Positions 23,601 to 33,919 of a stretch of DNA of 64,000 nucleotides are shown one piece after another. The stretch's first letter is position 1, and every line of letters starts with the position of its first letter. This stretch comes from Clavelina lepadiformis. Taxonomy: Eukaryota; Chordata; Ascidiacea; Aplousobranchia; Clavelinidae. The translations under genes and the position numbers were made by a program. The stretch covers positions 19,654,001-19,718,000 of the forward strand of contig NC_135242.1 in NCBI RefSeq assembly GCF_947623445.1, read 5' to 3'. The notes below the pieces were generated by a model. It saw nothing but the letters and a program-made list of their open reading frames with translations, searched no databases and was not told the origin of the DNA.

Positions 23601-26600
23601 TCTTCAAATTTTTTTAAAAATGCAGCGGTTAATCAGTACTCATCTTTGCACGTTCTGTCTTGTATTATTTGCAAGATCGTAAATAATACGCAAGTTTTGT
23701 TTGTTTATTTTGCTTCCGTCATACGTCATAAAAACTCGGAAAAGGTATTCAATAATTGTTACAAAACGGACGAAGGGAAAGTTCGCGAACCTTTATCAGT
23801 TAATCAAAATCCATGGCAGTTGTCTTTTTTATTGCGCTGATATAGCTCGGACAGGTGTAATAAAAATGAGCAAATTAACTAATTGCTTTTCGCCTGTGTT
23901 TACACGTCCAATTGCTAAACAACTAACAAGCGAGAACTGACGACAAAGAGGTTTCGATTTCTCACGTATAGGCATAACTTAATTCGTAATCAAAGATCAA
24001 TATTATGACGACGATTTAGTCAATGTATTAAAGCATGTATTGGACAAATTAACGTGAATGACCGATGACTATTCATTCTATAACTTATGGTTCTAGAACC
24101 TCCAAGCGAACCAACTATGGCTGAATCTGTGGTTAACAAGACCTCGGTTACCCTCACCTGGAAGGAACCACGTGACAAGGGCGACCGGGAAGACATAACA
24201 TACAGGTGAGAACATATTACGTCGTAATGAGATGTTTATGACATCATAATAAGATGTGTTACGGGGTCGTGATATGCTGTTTTTTGGCTCCGGTTGACGT
24301 GTCGAAACCAAATTTCATTGGTATACCTATATGGTGTAAAACATAGGAAAACATTAGATGACGTTTTTGTAAATTTTCTTTCGTTTTCGCGCAGTTGTGT
24401 TAAACTTAGGCACCAATTTACTTATTTCATGAGCTCAAATCAACGCAAATGATCTCTTTTATGCTCAGTGTGTCATGCGAGAGTTGTGACGCATCGTATT
24501 CACTCTGCTCCAAGTGCTCCGAAGGAGTGGATTTCATTCCGAGGAGGTCGGGACTCACGAGAGGAAGACTTGTCATCCAGGACCTTTCTCCACACACTCA
24601 CTACAAGTTTAAGGTGGATAGATCTTGGTTATTTTACCTTGACTTCTACTTCTTTGTTCTCTCAACATTAATTAATGATTTCAAGATTCGTTGAGCAATA
24701 AAAGCGAGGACAATTGTTAGAATAACGCTTTGACTAACTGCTGACTAAAGTTAGGTAACTAAATATTCACAATCGGAGTTAACGATGCCTAACCAACTAA
24801 TGAGTAGGTGCTTTTTGAGAAGTAAAATTATTGTAGGAACACAAAGTTTTTATTAAATCGGTTGATGCTTTCAGATATATTCGTTCAACGGCGTTTCTGG
24901 GGTGAGCAAAACGAGTGAAAAATATGCTCAAGTCAATATCAAGACCAACCAAGCAGGTAACGACGCTGACAAACTGTAGATACGCAAAGCTTCATTTAAT
25001 ATTTAATTGTATTGCATTATAAGTATATTCGAGACGGTTTCAGACGGTTATTTCTCTCACAACCTTGCACTGGCTAAAGTCTTGTTAAACGTTACTTGTA
25101 AAGCCCCATTGTTTAGAAACGTAATTTTAACCACGTAGAGGTTTAAAAAGGCCTATTATATTATTATTAGGGTTGGCCGATAGCGCAGCAAAAGTCATTT
25201 TAAACTTTGTTGGGTCAAACAGGACCATTTTAGGTGTACCATAGAAAGGAATGAACAATCTGTAGTTTTTGTATTGAAATATCCTTTATGACGAATAGAG
25301 GATTGTTTTTCGATTCATAACATTACATGAAAGTGAATGTCGTTGTGCTTTTTCATGGGGGATATTAGACACAAAACGAACGTTTGCTTTCAATTTAAGA
25401 CCGCGTCTCGCCCGAATGGATTATGACGTCTGAAAGTCGAGATCGTTGGCAATTTGCGGATCAGCCTAGTGTTCTGTCATCGAACTTGCGGCTTTAACAA
25501 AAGGCATTTAATTTCGTACGAACTAACACAATGAGAAATTTCCTTGCTGCTGGAATATTACCCCACAAACAAGGTCTTACACACGTATGATATAAACCCC
25601 TGCTATTTCAGCATAATTACATGTTTACGAGTAAATTATAGGCTGACGTGTATGACTGACCGAGCGTCGTAGCGCGTAGCTAAGCGTATATTCAGGTTAA
25701 CTCAATAACAAACCCAGCCGTTGAAAAAATTCGTCTTCAACCGTCTTTTGTAGTGGGAGAAATTCCCTTGCAAATCCAGACTGGTCATTTGTGGGCTTAA
25801 GTTCGACCAGGCTGTGGTCAAGAACCAAAGGACGGTGGCTTAATTTCCGAGACAGGATAAAGCGATGGAATAAATAAGACCTTTGTCCATCGTAGATTAC
25901 TCATATAGTTATTCGCTTTTGATTAAAAATAGGAACGACATAACATTCGGTATGAAAGCTTTACGTCATATCTTCAAGGAGCAGCTTTTCTTAGACAAAG
26001 TCCTTAAGTGTTCGCGAACGAGCCGAGAGCAACCACTTTGCTTTTGAATATTGAAAATGAAATATGACAAATGTTTTCATAACAGAGTTCACCCATTTCA
26101 GCCTATTAATCTGATCAAAGGACAAAAAACCTATTTAAATCATTGTGCTATTGATTTTATTCGACTTTTATATTTATATCTTAAATTATTTAGTACGTTG
26201 GCATTAACTTGTGAATAAAATAAAATTTTGTTTCTTTCAGCCCCATCCCCTGTGCCCCCTGTCCGGGTTCTTGTCTCCCGTGCCAGGGACGTCTTACTTC
26301 AATGGGACAAACCTGCTTTGTCGACCAGCCCTATTCTGGACTATCAGATCCAGTACAGTAGCATTCACGGTATTCAGATGAACGTCACAAGACAGAGGAC
26401 CTTCCGGCTGCAAAAACTAACACCACAAACCTCATATATTGTCCAGGTTTGTAGAAACTTTTCCATTTCTACAAAGATGCACAATTTTTGAAAACATAAT
26501 CAAGAAGAAATATTATTTGAGGAAAAAGGGAACTTCGATCTCTAAAGCAGTTTATGCATGTGATTAATACTAGTAACATGCGACGTGAAGTAACTTTACA

Positions 26601-29600
26601 TTTATGCATGAAAGAAATACATATAAACTTATTTGACCCTGTGACAGCAAATCAATTTTCATGCAATTTGCTATCAATTTACTTTAAATATTATCTTTTA
26701 CGAACAGGTCCGAGCACGCAGTAAAGCTGGTTATGGACTTTTCAGCAGAGCCACCGCCTTTCGAACTAAAGCTGATAAAGCAACCGCTTCTCCTATCTCT
26801 TATGAAACTGGCGCGCCTCCGCCCGGCCACACAACAGATGACATCGAAACGCCAAATGTTGCCACAAAATCACCAGCAGACAACGAGCATTTGATCATAG
26901 GAATATCAGTCGCATGCGGTCTGCTGGTTATAACGCTATGTGCACTTATCTTTATATGCGGACGGAGGAACGCATATAGCAAGACATCGAGCATCGACCT
27001 CGATAAATATCCTGGATTTACCAACGCTTCTGGTGAGTGTAAGTAACACGTTCATTTTTTTGTGAAATCGAGTTACTTGTCCACATGTTAAACGGAAAAC
27101 AGACTCAGTGTTTCTCGGTAATACATCGAACATTAATCCTTGCATGTAAGCAACGATGAACATTTTTGTAGTGGTTTATCAGTTTCTTTATTTTTCAGTC
27201 GACTTCTCTCACACCTCTCGTACCTACGTTGACCCGAGCACCTACGAAGATCCTTACACTGCAGTGTTGCAATTTGCAAAAGAAATCGAATATGATCTCG
27301 TTAACATTGAACAAGTCATTGGAAGAGGTAAAGTAGCTATGAAGTAGATTACAGTATTTCCATTAGATTACAATTTTCTACTAGAATGAACTAATAAGTT
27401 AGAACATGATGATAAAAACGCATATTTACATGCTTTGGAATTTCTCATGCTTTGAACATCTCACATCCAACAACTAAACAATGAACCTTCCAGGTGAATT
27501 CGGTGAGGTGTGTAAGGGATCACTCGCCCCCTACTATCGTCCAATCGCCATCAAGACCCTAAAAGTAGGATACAGCAAGCAGGAGAAGTTGGACTTTTTG
27601 AGTGAAGCCTCCATCATGGGTCAGTTCGATCATCCGAACGTGATCCGACTGGAGGGAGTCGTCACAAAGAGCCGTCCTCTCATGATCATCACTGAGTACA
27701 TGGAGAATGGATCCCTAGACGCTTATCTCAAGGTGATTTGGCAAAATTGCACCGAAGTAATAAAATCAGACAGAAAATAGGAACAAATTTGAGTTAACAT
27801 TTTGCATTACTTTCTAGTAAGTTAGTTCTTCGCTTAGTTTTTGACAAGGAATGTAAGAACTACATAAAAATTCCATCACCTTACGTCACTCTTAAACCGT
27901 ATTATAAAGGTGTCACACCGCATTACGTCACGCTTAAATTTTCCTATTTCGCAGGCTAACATCGGAAAGTTGAATTCAAAGCAGTTGGCTCAAATGTTGC
28001 ATGGCGTCGCATCAGGGATGAAATACCTGACCGACATGGGCTACGTCCATAGAGACCTGGCTGCTCGTAATGTGCTTGTGGATGCTAACCTCGAATGCAA
28101 AGTGTCAGACTTTGGATTGAGCCGTGAACTGGAGAAGGTTACAGAAGAAGAAGTTGCCATGTACACGACCCGGGTAAGTTGATTAAAAGTCACGAAACGT
28201 AGAAATAAGCTTCCGATGTTAATAATTACGACAAAATTTGTAATATTAGTTAATATTTTTTGGTATGTAATCAGTTAATCACTGAATAACCACATAATCC
28301 AAGACCTCAATTAACAACTTGCCATTCTGTGGTGTCAGGCGGTATGCTTACTCAGTATTTCTCAAACACAGGGCGGGATGATCCCGATCCGTTGGACTGC
28401 ACTTGAAGCTATTACGAAGCGGACATTCAGTTCGTCCAGTGACGTATGGAGCTTCGGTATTGTGACGTGGGAAGTTTTTTCGAATGGAGAAAGACCATAT
28501 TGGGAAATGTCAAATCAAGATGTAAGTTTTAAAAATTATAAAATTACATTGCTTAATTAAGAAACTGCAATACGGTAAGATGAAGATTATTTCCTGACTA
28601 AATGCCATTTGTAGCTGATATTTCTATGCTAATACAATATACTTGCTCGCCGGTCATAGCAATAACATTTTAATTCCTAGGTCGTCCACCTTGTTGAAAG
28701 TGGATATCGTTTGCCTCCGCCATGTTGTTGTCCTCGATCTCTCCACGAGATGATGCTAGAATGCTGGAATTGCGACCGCTCAAGGAGGCCTACTTTTAAC
28801 CAATTGGTGGCGCTGCTGGGCCATTTAATCAACGAATCGGATCTACTGGCCGACACAGTTAACATTAGGTTTGTTGTTTGACTGATATTCGCTTAGGTTT
28901 TTGGTTTGTACAACTTAGAAGTTTATAGTTTCAATTTAGGTATACCGTATCAAATATTTAATAATAGTTGCTTGCCCTACTTTTTATGGTTTAGTTAGGC
29001 ATTATCAAACAAAATTCCATTGAATTATTAACTTAATGCCGAAATCTCACTTGCTACTTTTCAGGCCCGTTCGTGATCAGGACGACTGCATCCCAGAACT
29101 TCTAGATCTCTCCTCCCTCGGACACTGGCTGGAGCAAATGCACCTCCTCCACCACAAGCCATCCATGCTGAGATACGGATGCGTTACCGCTGAACAGATC
29201 ATGAGGCTGACTCCCAGGTTAGTTATCGAAGCGAGACGAGCGCTTTTATTATGACGTGACAAATAGTTTCTCGGATTTGTCAGTCACGCCGATTGGTTTC
29301 TGTCTCGGTTCTTTGTGCTTCGCGGCTACTGCTTGATACGACTGATAAAAGTGTAACCTTCTTTTAACGGCTCAAGATTTTGCCGATTTGAATCACTGTT
29401 TACGTGGTCTGGTATTAAGCAGATACTCTGTCCTGGGGTTTCCGATGACAAACACGTATGTAAGATAGCGACGCGACATGGCATATCGTATAAATCATAA
29501 CTATGCTATATCGCATAATTTTTTAGACTAAATTTGTCAATCTTTTTCTATCTAGTGAGTTGAACTGGATGGGAATCACTGACGCCAATGACGTGAACAC

Positions 29601-29670
29601 CTTGATACGCGAGGCTGATTTATTGCGTCATAAAATAGAAGAAGTGAATAATGTCGGTATAGCAGTGTGA
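11554..29670 (+). CDS. Eph: Eph receptor tyrosine kinase, gene A (20 exons, 1006 aa)
   Basis: Single-pass receptor tyrosine kinase for membrane-bound ephrins, acting in contact-dependent signalling at the plasma membrane. Exons: 11554-11626, 12317-12378, 14547-14704, 14935-15055, 15312-15422, 15966-16140, 16899-17003, 23104-23259, 24097-24205, 24469-24613, 24875-24956, 26241-26446, 26708-27032, 27199-27327, 27494-27732, 27955-28173, 28372-28521, 28681-28868, 29065-29217, 29556-29670. All introns are GT-AG, and phases join without a stop to 3021 nt. The start was chosen because ATG 11554 opens a hydrophobic signal peptide. Domain order and length match the Eph family (usually about 950-1050 aa). 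Catalytic residues are present (K673, E690, HRD 764-766, DFG 784-786), but several conserved kinase positions are changed. It lies head-to-tail with paralogue B. Ephrin class preference cannot be told from sequence alone. Confidence 0.93.
12317..16140 (+). other. Eph: Gene A exons 2-6: ephrin-binding domain
   Basis: Residues about 25-228. Recognisable Eph ligand-binding motifs in order: [67 protein letters not shown] and [10 protein letters not shown]. These match the beta-sandwich globular domain of vertebrate Eph receptors. The exon lengths 158 (exon 3) and 111 (exon 5) equal those of gene B. The exon 2 protein starts with the split codon G|AG. Confidence 0.92.
20995..21213. mobile_element. 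219-bp MITE with perfect 14-bp terminal inverted repeats
   Basis: The left end TACCGTGTTTCTCC is the exact reverse complement of the right end GGAGAAACACGGTA. Subterminal motifs aataagac and gggcttattttt recur in inverted orientation inside the ends. It has no coding capacity. If the outermost TA pairs are the target duplication, this fits a Tc1/mariner-type non-autonomous element. The family assignment is inferred from ends and TA only. Confidence 0.85.
22216..22275 (+). other. Possible tRNA-derived fragment
   Basis: The stretch gaacccaagttcgactcccc has a T-arm and B-box-like GTTCGACTC, but the A box and acceptor stem cannot be drawn. It could be part of a tRNA-derived SINE or chance. Confidence 0.2.
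24097..26707 (+). other. Eph: Gene A exons 9-12: fibronectin III domains
   Basis: The first FN3 (exons 9-11, residues about 321-432) has [14 protein letters not shown], a four-cysteine insertion ([14 protein letters not shown]), the Eph-specific [14 protein letters not shown] stretch, then [10 protein letters not shown] and NGVS. The second FN3 (exon 12 into exon 13, from residue 433) has [42 protein letters not shown]. The span here ends at the acceptor of exon 13. Exons 9 (109 nt) and 10 (145 nt) match gene B in length. Confidence 0.92.
26708..27327 (+). other. Eph: Gene A exons 13-14: FN3 end, membrane span and juxtamembrane region
   Basis: Exon 13 (325 nt) finishes FN3-2, then encodes a Pro/Thr-rich stalk and a hydrophobic span at residues about 563-585 followed by the stop-transfer GRR. 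Exon 14 encodes the juxtamembrane switch segment with [12 protein letters not shown]619 and Y625 correspond to the two autoinhibitory tyrosines of Eph receptors. The exon 13 donor region offers two GT sites six bases apart. Confidence 0.92.
27494..28868 (+). other. Eph: Gene A exons 15-18: tyrosine kinase domain, diverged
   Basis: Residues about 646-905. Glycine loop GRGEFGEV (651-658), ATP-binding lysine in IAIK (K673), alpha-C Glu690, gatekeeper Thr719, HRDLAARN (764-771), DFG (784-786), activation-loop tyrosine Y802. Unusual positions: GGM instead of GGK at 806-808, ALE instead of APE at 815-817, CCCP at 870-873 where gene B has MDCP, and three extra residues before Y802. Catalysis looks possible but not certain. 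Confidence 0.92.
29065..29670 (+). other. Eph: Gene A exons 19-20: SAM domain and PDZ-ligand tail
   Basis: Residues about 918-990 hold the SAM domain: [31 protein letters not shown], then [20 protein letters not shown]. The protein ends GIAV followed by TGA at 29668-29670, a C-terminal hydrophobic PDZ-ligand-like tail as in many Eph receptors. Confidence 0.92.
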
Positions 29671-30455
29671 CGTTACAAAAGAAAAAACTTTGATAAGATG
29701 TTTGCGAATGAATCTCGGTCATTCGGAAAATGATGCAGGTTCGGATCAACGGAGATCTTCGGATTGTAAACTGATGAGGAATTCGTTGTTTGAGAGGCGA
29801 TTTGGCGAATCGATCGATTCCGACTCACACTGTGCGATTAACCAAAGACAATCTTCAAGACTTGACGAACCACACTTTCACTTTTTACTTTTTTGCAGTT
29901 TTTACTCGTTTTTCTTCTTGTTTTTGAATTTCACAGCGCACTTTTTCCAAAGCAATCACTTTTTAATAAGAAGTGATGAAGTTGAAATGAATTTGTTTTT
30001 TTTTTCACAATTCCTATGTCTATAATGCAACTAAATACCGTCCAGGTAGAAATCATTTTGATTACACCACAATTCCGTTGTTACATTACCTTCAATAGTT
30101 GACTTTTTTTCTTTGCTGTGATGTTTTGCCAAATTTAATTGCTTTTGCCAGCACTTTTGCCTTGCCGTAAAAATCATGACGACCCCAAAGGCTGGTGACT
30201 AATGTCATTTTGCCTTTTCGGTCTATCGCTCGTTTTAAATGCGCAGCCTAAAGTAAACAGCAGTGTGTCACTGATATGGGCTGGCTATCGTAACTTTGAC
30301 GCTGTTCATTAACGGCTATCAGTTTGAGTGAGGTATTTTGTTCCGAAGCTTGTCTACGCTTGTTGTTTTTGTTTGTTACATAGCTTAAATCACGCTTTTT
30401 GGAATGCTCTGTTACGGCGATTGACCTGTTATACGCGCGTACTGCTTCTTTTTAC

Positions 30456-30461
30456 AATAAA
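30456..30461 (+). terminator. Candidate polyadenylation signal AATAAA, gene A
   Basis: First good AATAAA after the stop codon of gene A, giving a 3' UTR of about 0.8 kb. Another AATAAA lies near 30,570. Which is used cannot be told. Confidence 0.45.
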
Positions 30462-30479
30462 ACCGTAAAAATGGTCAAA

Positions 30480-33400
30480 CCAGTAAAACCTCTGTGTTCC
30501 TTAAGCTTTTAAACAACTTACTTTACATTAAATTTAATGATATGAAGAAGTTTAAATACATCTGAAAGAAAATAAAAACAGGTTAACAAAATTTTAAAAA
30601 CTGGTTTCTTGTAACCATATAAGGAAACGGTGATCAATAAGAGTTTTTGCATTGTCATGAAAGATGTTTTAAAATATCTGAGTTCTGCTTATCCTACCAA
30701 AGAGCTTAAAACTTGACAAAAGTAGTTCAATCAAAACATTGCCCTTAGCCCTCCGTTGCAAGAGACGATGATGAATGCATTGTTGATATTAGACACATCC
30801 CCGCCAATAAATGGGACATTTTTTCTCACCACTTGCCATTTTTTCCTTGCGGCTACTCTATAACATAGTGTTGCAGCAACTTTCGTTCAAGTTTAGCTCG
30901 AAGCCGCCGACGTAAGGTTATAAGTATACTGGAAGTCACATTTGCTTTGCAGCCAAGCTGTGAAAAAGCAGGAAAACGTTCCAGTCAAGTTTTGCGGCAT
31001 ATCCCGGATTAGTGGTTGCTTAGTTCAAATCGCCGCACGGTTGTTGTCACTGATTGCAACTTGTTTTTGTCAGAAAAGAGAAACAACGTAAACAAGTAAG
31101 CAGTTTTGAACAGCTTTTCGGATGGATTTGTTTACTGTTTAAAAATCTTTAATAAACTTGTCTTGCTCAAATAAGCAGCTATTCAAAGAAAAGTATGAAA
31201 TCACACTAACATCTCACATTGTTGTGAGAAAGTAAAAGGACGTTCTCTTAACTTATTGTTTACACACTCGCCGAAAGTGCGTCGTACATGTTTCAGTTAT
31301 ATCGAGATAGCCGGCCACATCTTATATTTCCTGAAATGTTTGTCTTTATTAGGCAAGGCGCAAAGTTTTGTGACAGCTTTCTACTGTTCCTTAAGCGTGG
31401 TAGGATAGCTTCGAATTAAACAATCTTTCACAAACAGTCATTAAATTAACAGCTTCCTGCGGTAGTCTTACCCGAGATTGCTCTTTTATGGTGAGCGAAA
31501 ATCGGCGAGAAGGCAAACATATAAAAACCGCTTAGTTTCGTTGCTACCCAGCTTTATTGCTCAAGGAATGCATAGAATATATATGGAAAGAATGTTTCAG
31601 TACTGTGCTTATATAAGAACCACGCGTAATTGCACTTATGGGCATAATTTGTTGTGTGGCAACTTTTTTTAACAGATTAACTTGTAAGTAACATCTTGTT
31701 TAAGTCTGAGCTGATTATTATTTGTTTTAAAATTTTTACGGGTTCAATTTCAAGGGACTTCTTGATTACATTTTGTAGTATAGTAGTCTATACCATGTAA
31801 AACATGTCTGATGTATAAGAAAGAGATTGACTTAAATTCATAAAGCGTAGGGGTACGCGGATAAAGCAACATCTCAGAAAACCGTAGCAAAAATATAATC
31901 AATTGTAATTCTCATTGACCATTAGTCCAATAGCGTGAATATAGACTGATTTATGAAATACCCGGAAATGCTGCAAAAGGTATAGGTTTAATTCTAAAAA
32001 CAAGTTTGAAAAATTAAACTCTTCATTCTTGTAAATATAGTTTTTTTTCGATTGTACTGCTTAATTGTATATTAAAAACTTAGATTTAATTTAATTTAAA
32101 AACTCCAGCTTTGCCAAACGATGTTAATAGTTTTAGCTAAATAAATTTAAATTAAAAGATTTTTTTTGATGTAAAAGATATTTTGGTAATGAAGTGAAAA
32201 TATTTCAGTAATGCAAGCGGCTCTTTAATTGCTGGTCTCAAAGGTCCACATTTATTTCAACACCCGACAGCAGCCTGTACAACTACAACAAGCATCTTCT
32301 GTTAGTCTTGTTATGTAAACAATATTTTTATACTTGCTTGTCAATTTTGGTTGATAAAAATAACAATCCTATACTTGAAAAACAACTGCAATTTTAACAT
32401 TTTTCTGTGAATCGTCGCCTGAGAGTTACTTTGTTGGTGTTTCCTTGTATTATGCCATTGGCCAATGAATACATCGACCTTTGAATGTGGAAAGTGCTTC
32501 TGTCATGTCACGCAAAACAACAAACCGCATGGCAACCGCAGTACGTGTACATATAAGTGTCTGTTTATGTCACATTGGTGTACGTTTTGACATGATAACT
32601 CGTGCTCAGCGTTGTTTTGCAGTTTACATTGGTCTTATACCAACTTCTATGGCAACCTCACCTTCATCAACGGTATGCTCGAGGTTACTTAGCACCGGTT
32701 AAACCTTTTCTGTACTTGACCTTTTATCAGCCATTTTGGCTATGTAGCTGATTCTTCGTTTCAGGCTTTGGCATTTATTGTGCATCAAATAGAACGACTG
32801 AAGGCTCTGAGCTGATAAAATGCCCAGAAATTTCATCAACTGACAAGTTTGTTGGATAAACTCTTGTGCAAAGATCTTCGTTGTTCGACTTTCTAGTTCA
32901 TATCGGCAACATCCTTCGGGATCAAGAGGAAATGTCGAATGAAATGAAGATTAAACATTTAATCTGGGTCAAACAAACAGGATATTCAACGAGTTAACAC
33001 CTGAGAAAGCATGCAGAGAGTTATTTCTTGTCCTATATAAGCTTGTTTGTTTAGCCTTAGTTTAAACTCCGAAATTAAATTTTTAACATAAATTTAACTG
33101 ATATGTAATAGCTGAACCATACAATCAGTCAGTTTTTCTGAGAACACATTGGTTAAAAATCTTGTTTTGCTTGCCCTTGGAAAAGGAGTGTGCAGTTGCA
33201 CATAATTCATAGTAATTCCGCTAGTGGTCGCGCTTGGAACGAGAAGGTTTGCCCAAATAGGTCGAAAGTTTCTTGTGAGAAACGGGCAAGATTGATTCGT
33301 TAGCAACAGAAAAAAGACTAGGATTTTCCGCATCGCTGTCTTTTGTAAGCAAAGCGCAGAGACAACCCAGATCTGGGACGGGACTGAGTATGAGGGTGCC

Positions 33401-33790
33401 TGTACGAAGCAGTCGAAAATTCAATGACCTGTAGCGGTTGTTTTTTCAAGCAAGTGTGTCGGTTTCTATTAAGGTAGCAGTGACGATATATGGTGTATTT
33501 TAGAGTTTATAAACACACTTCTAACTGTTTTGACTGTTTGTGAAATTAGTCTACGTATGCGTTTGCCAAACGTATCAGCAAAACACTTTCTTTTAATGGC
33601 AGAATGCTAAATTAATTTAACAGCGAGCTGCAGTATTTCAAAAATAAGTGGTAGCGTATTCTTTGATATCACTGAATAAGCTGGATCAAGTACTTTCGCT
33701 TTGAAAAAAAAAGGATTAATTTCGGACAAGATCGAGGACTATCGTTGAGCTGGGTGTAGAGAACACGCAGCGGGTGTTGGGATTTAAAAA
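30480..33790. other. Intergenic region between the Eph genes; no gene recognised
   Basis: About 3.3 kb of AT-rich DNA with A/T runs (32,040-32,170) and only short open frames. It should contain the promoter of gene B. Confidence 0.45.
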
Positions 33791-33799
33791 AGATTTTAG
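33791..33799 (+). promoter_or_regulatory. Possible cis or trans splice acceptor before the gene B start
   Basis: The run agattttag directly precedes a 26-base leader before ATG 33826. It could be a 3' splice site for an upstream untranslated exon or, if the organism is a tunicate, a spliced-leader acceptor. The sequence alone cannot decide. Confidence 0.25.
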
Positions 33800-33825
33800 G
33801 AACATCGCCCAAGCTGAAGCATACA

Positions 33826-33919
33826 ATGAAGACAGCGGCTTTGCACATTCGACCAGCTTTCAACATGGTTGTTACTGTCTTCGTTCTGCTGTATTTGGAA
33901 CAGGCACTCGGAAAAGAAG
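33826..33919 (+). CDS. Eph: Gene B exon 1: signal peptide
   Basis: Opens at ATG 33826 and encodes 31 residues, with a hydrophobic core [16 protein letters not shown] beginning at the second methionine (ATG 33865). Either ATG would give a usable signal; the downstream one gives the more typical short n-region. The donor GAAG|GTAAAT is in phase 1, as in gene A. Confidence 0.75.

Noticed and set aside
26800..27163. Minus-strand open frames opposite gene A exon 13
   Set aside because: Shadows of the coding strand, which has the real transmembrane and FN3 sequence with proper splice sites.
29690..30025. 111-codon open frame just after gene A
   Set aside because: It lies in the 3' UTR of gene A, and its translation ends in low-complexity Phe-rich sequence from T runs; no homology recognised.
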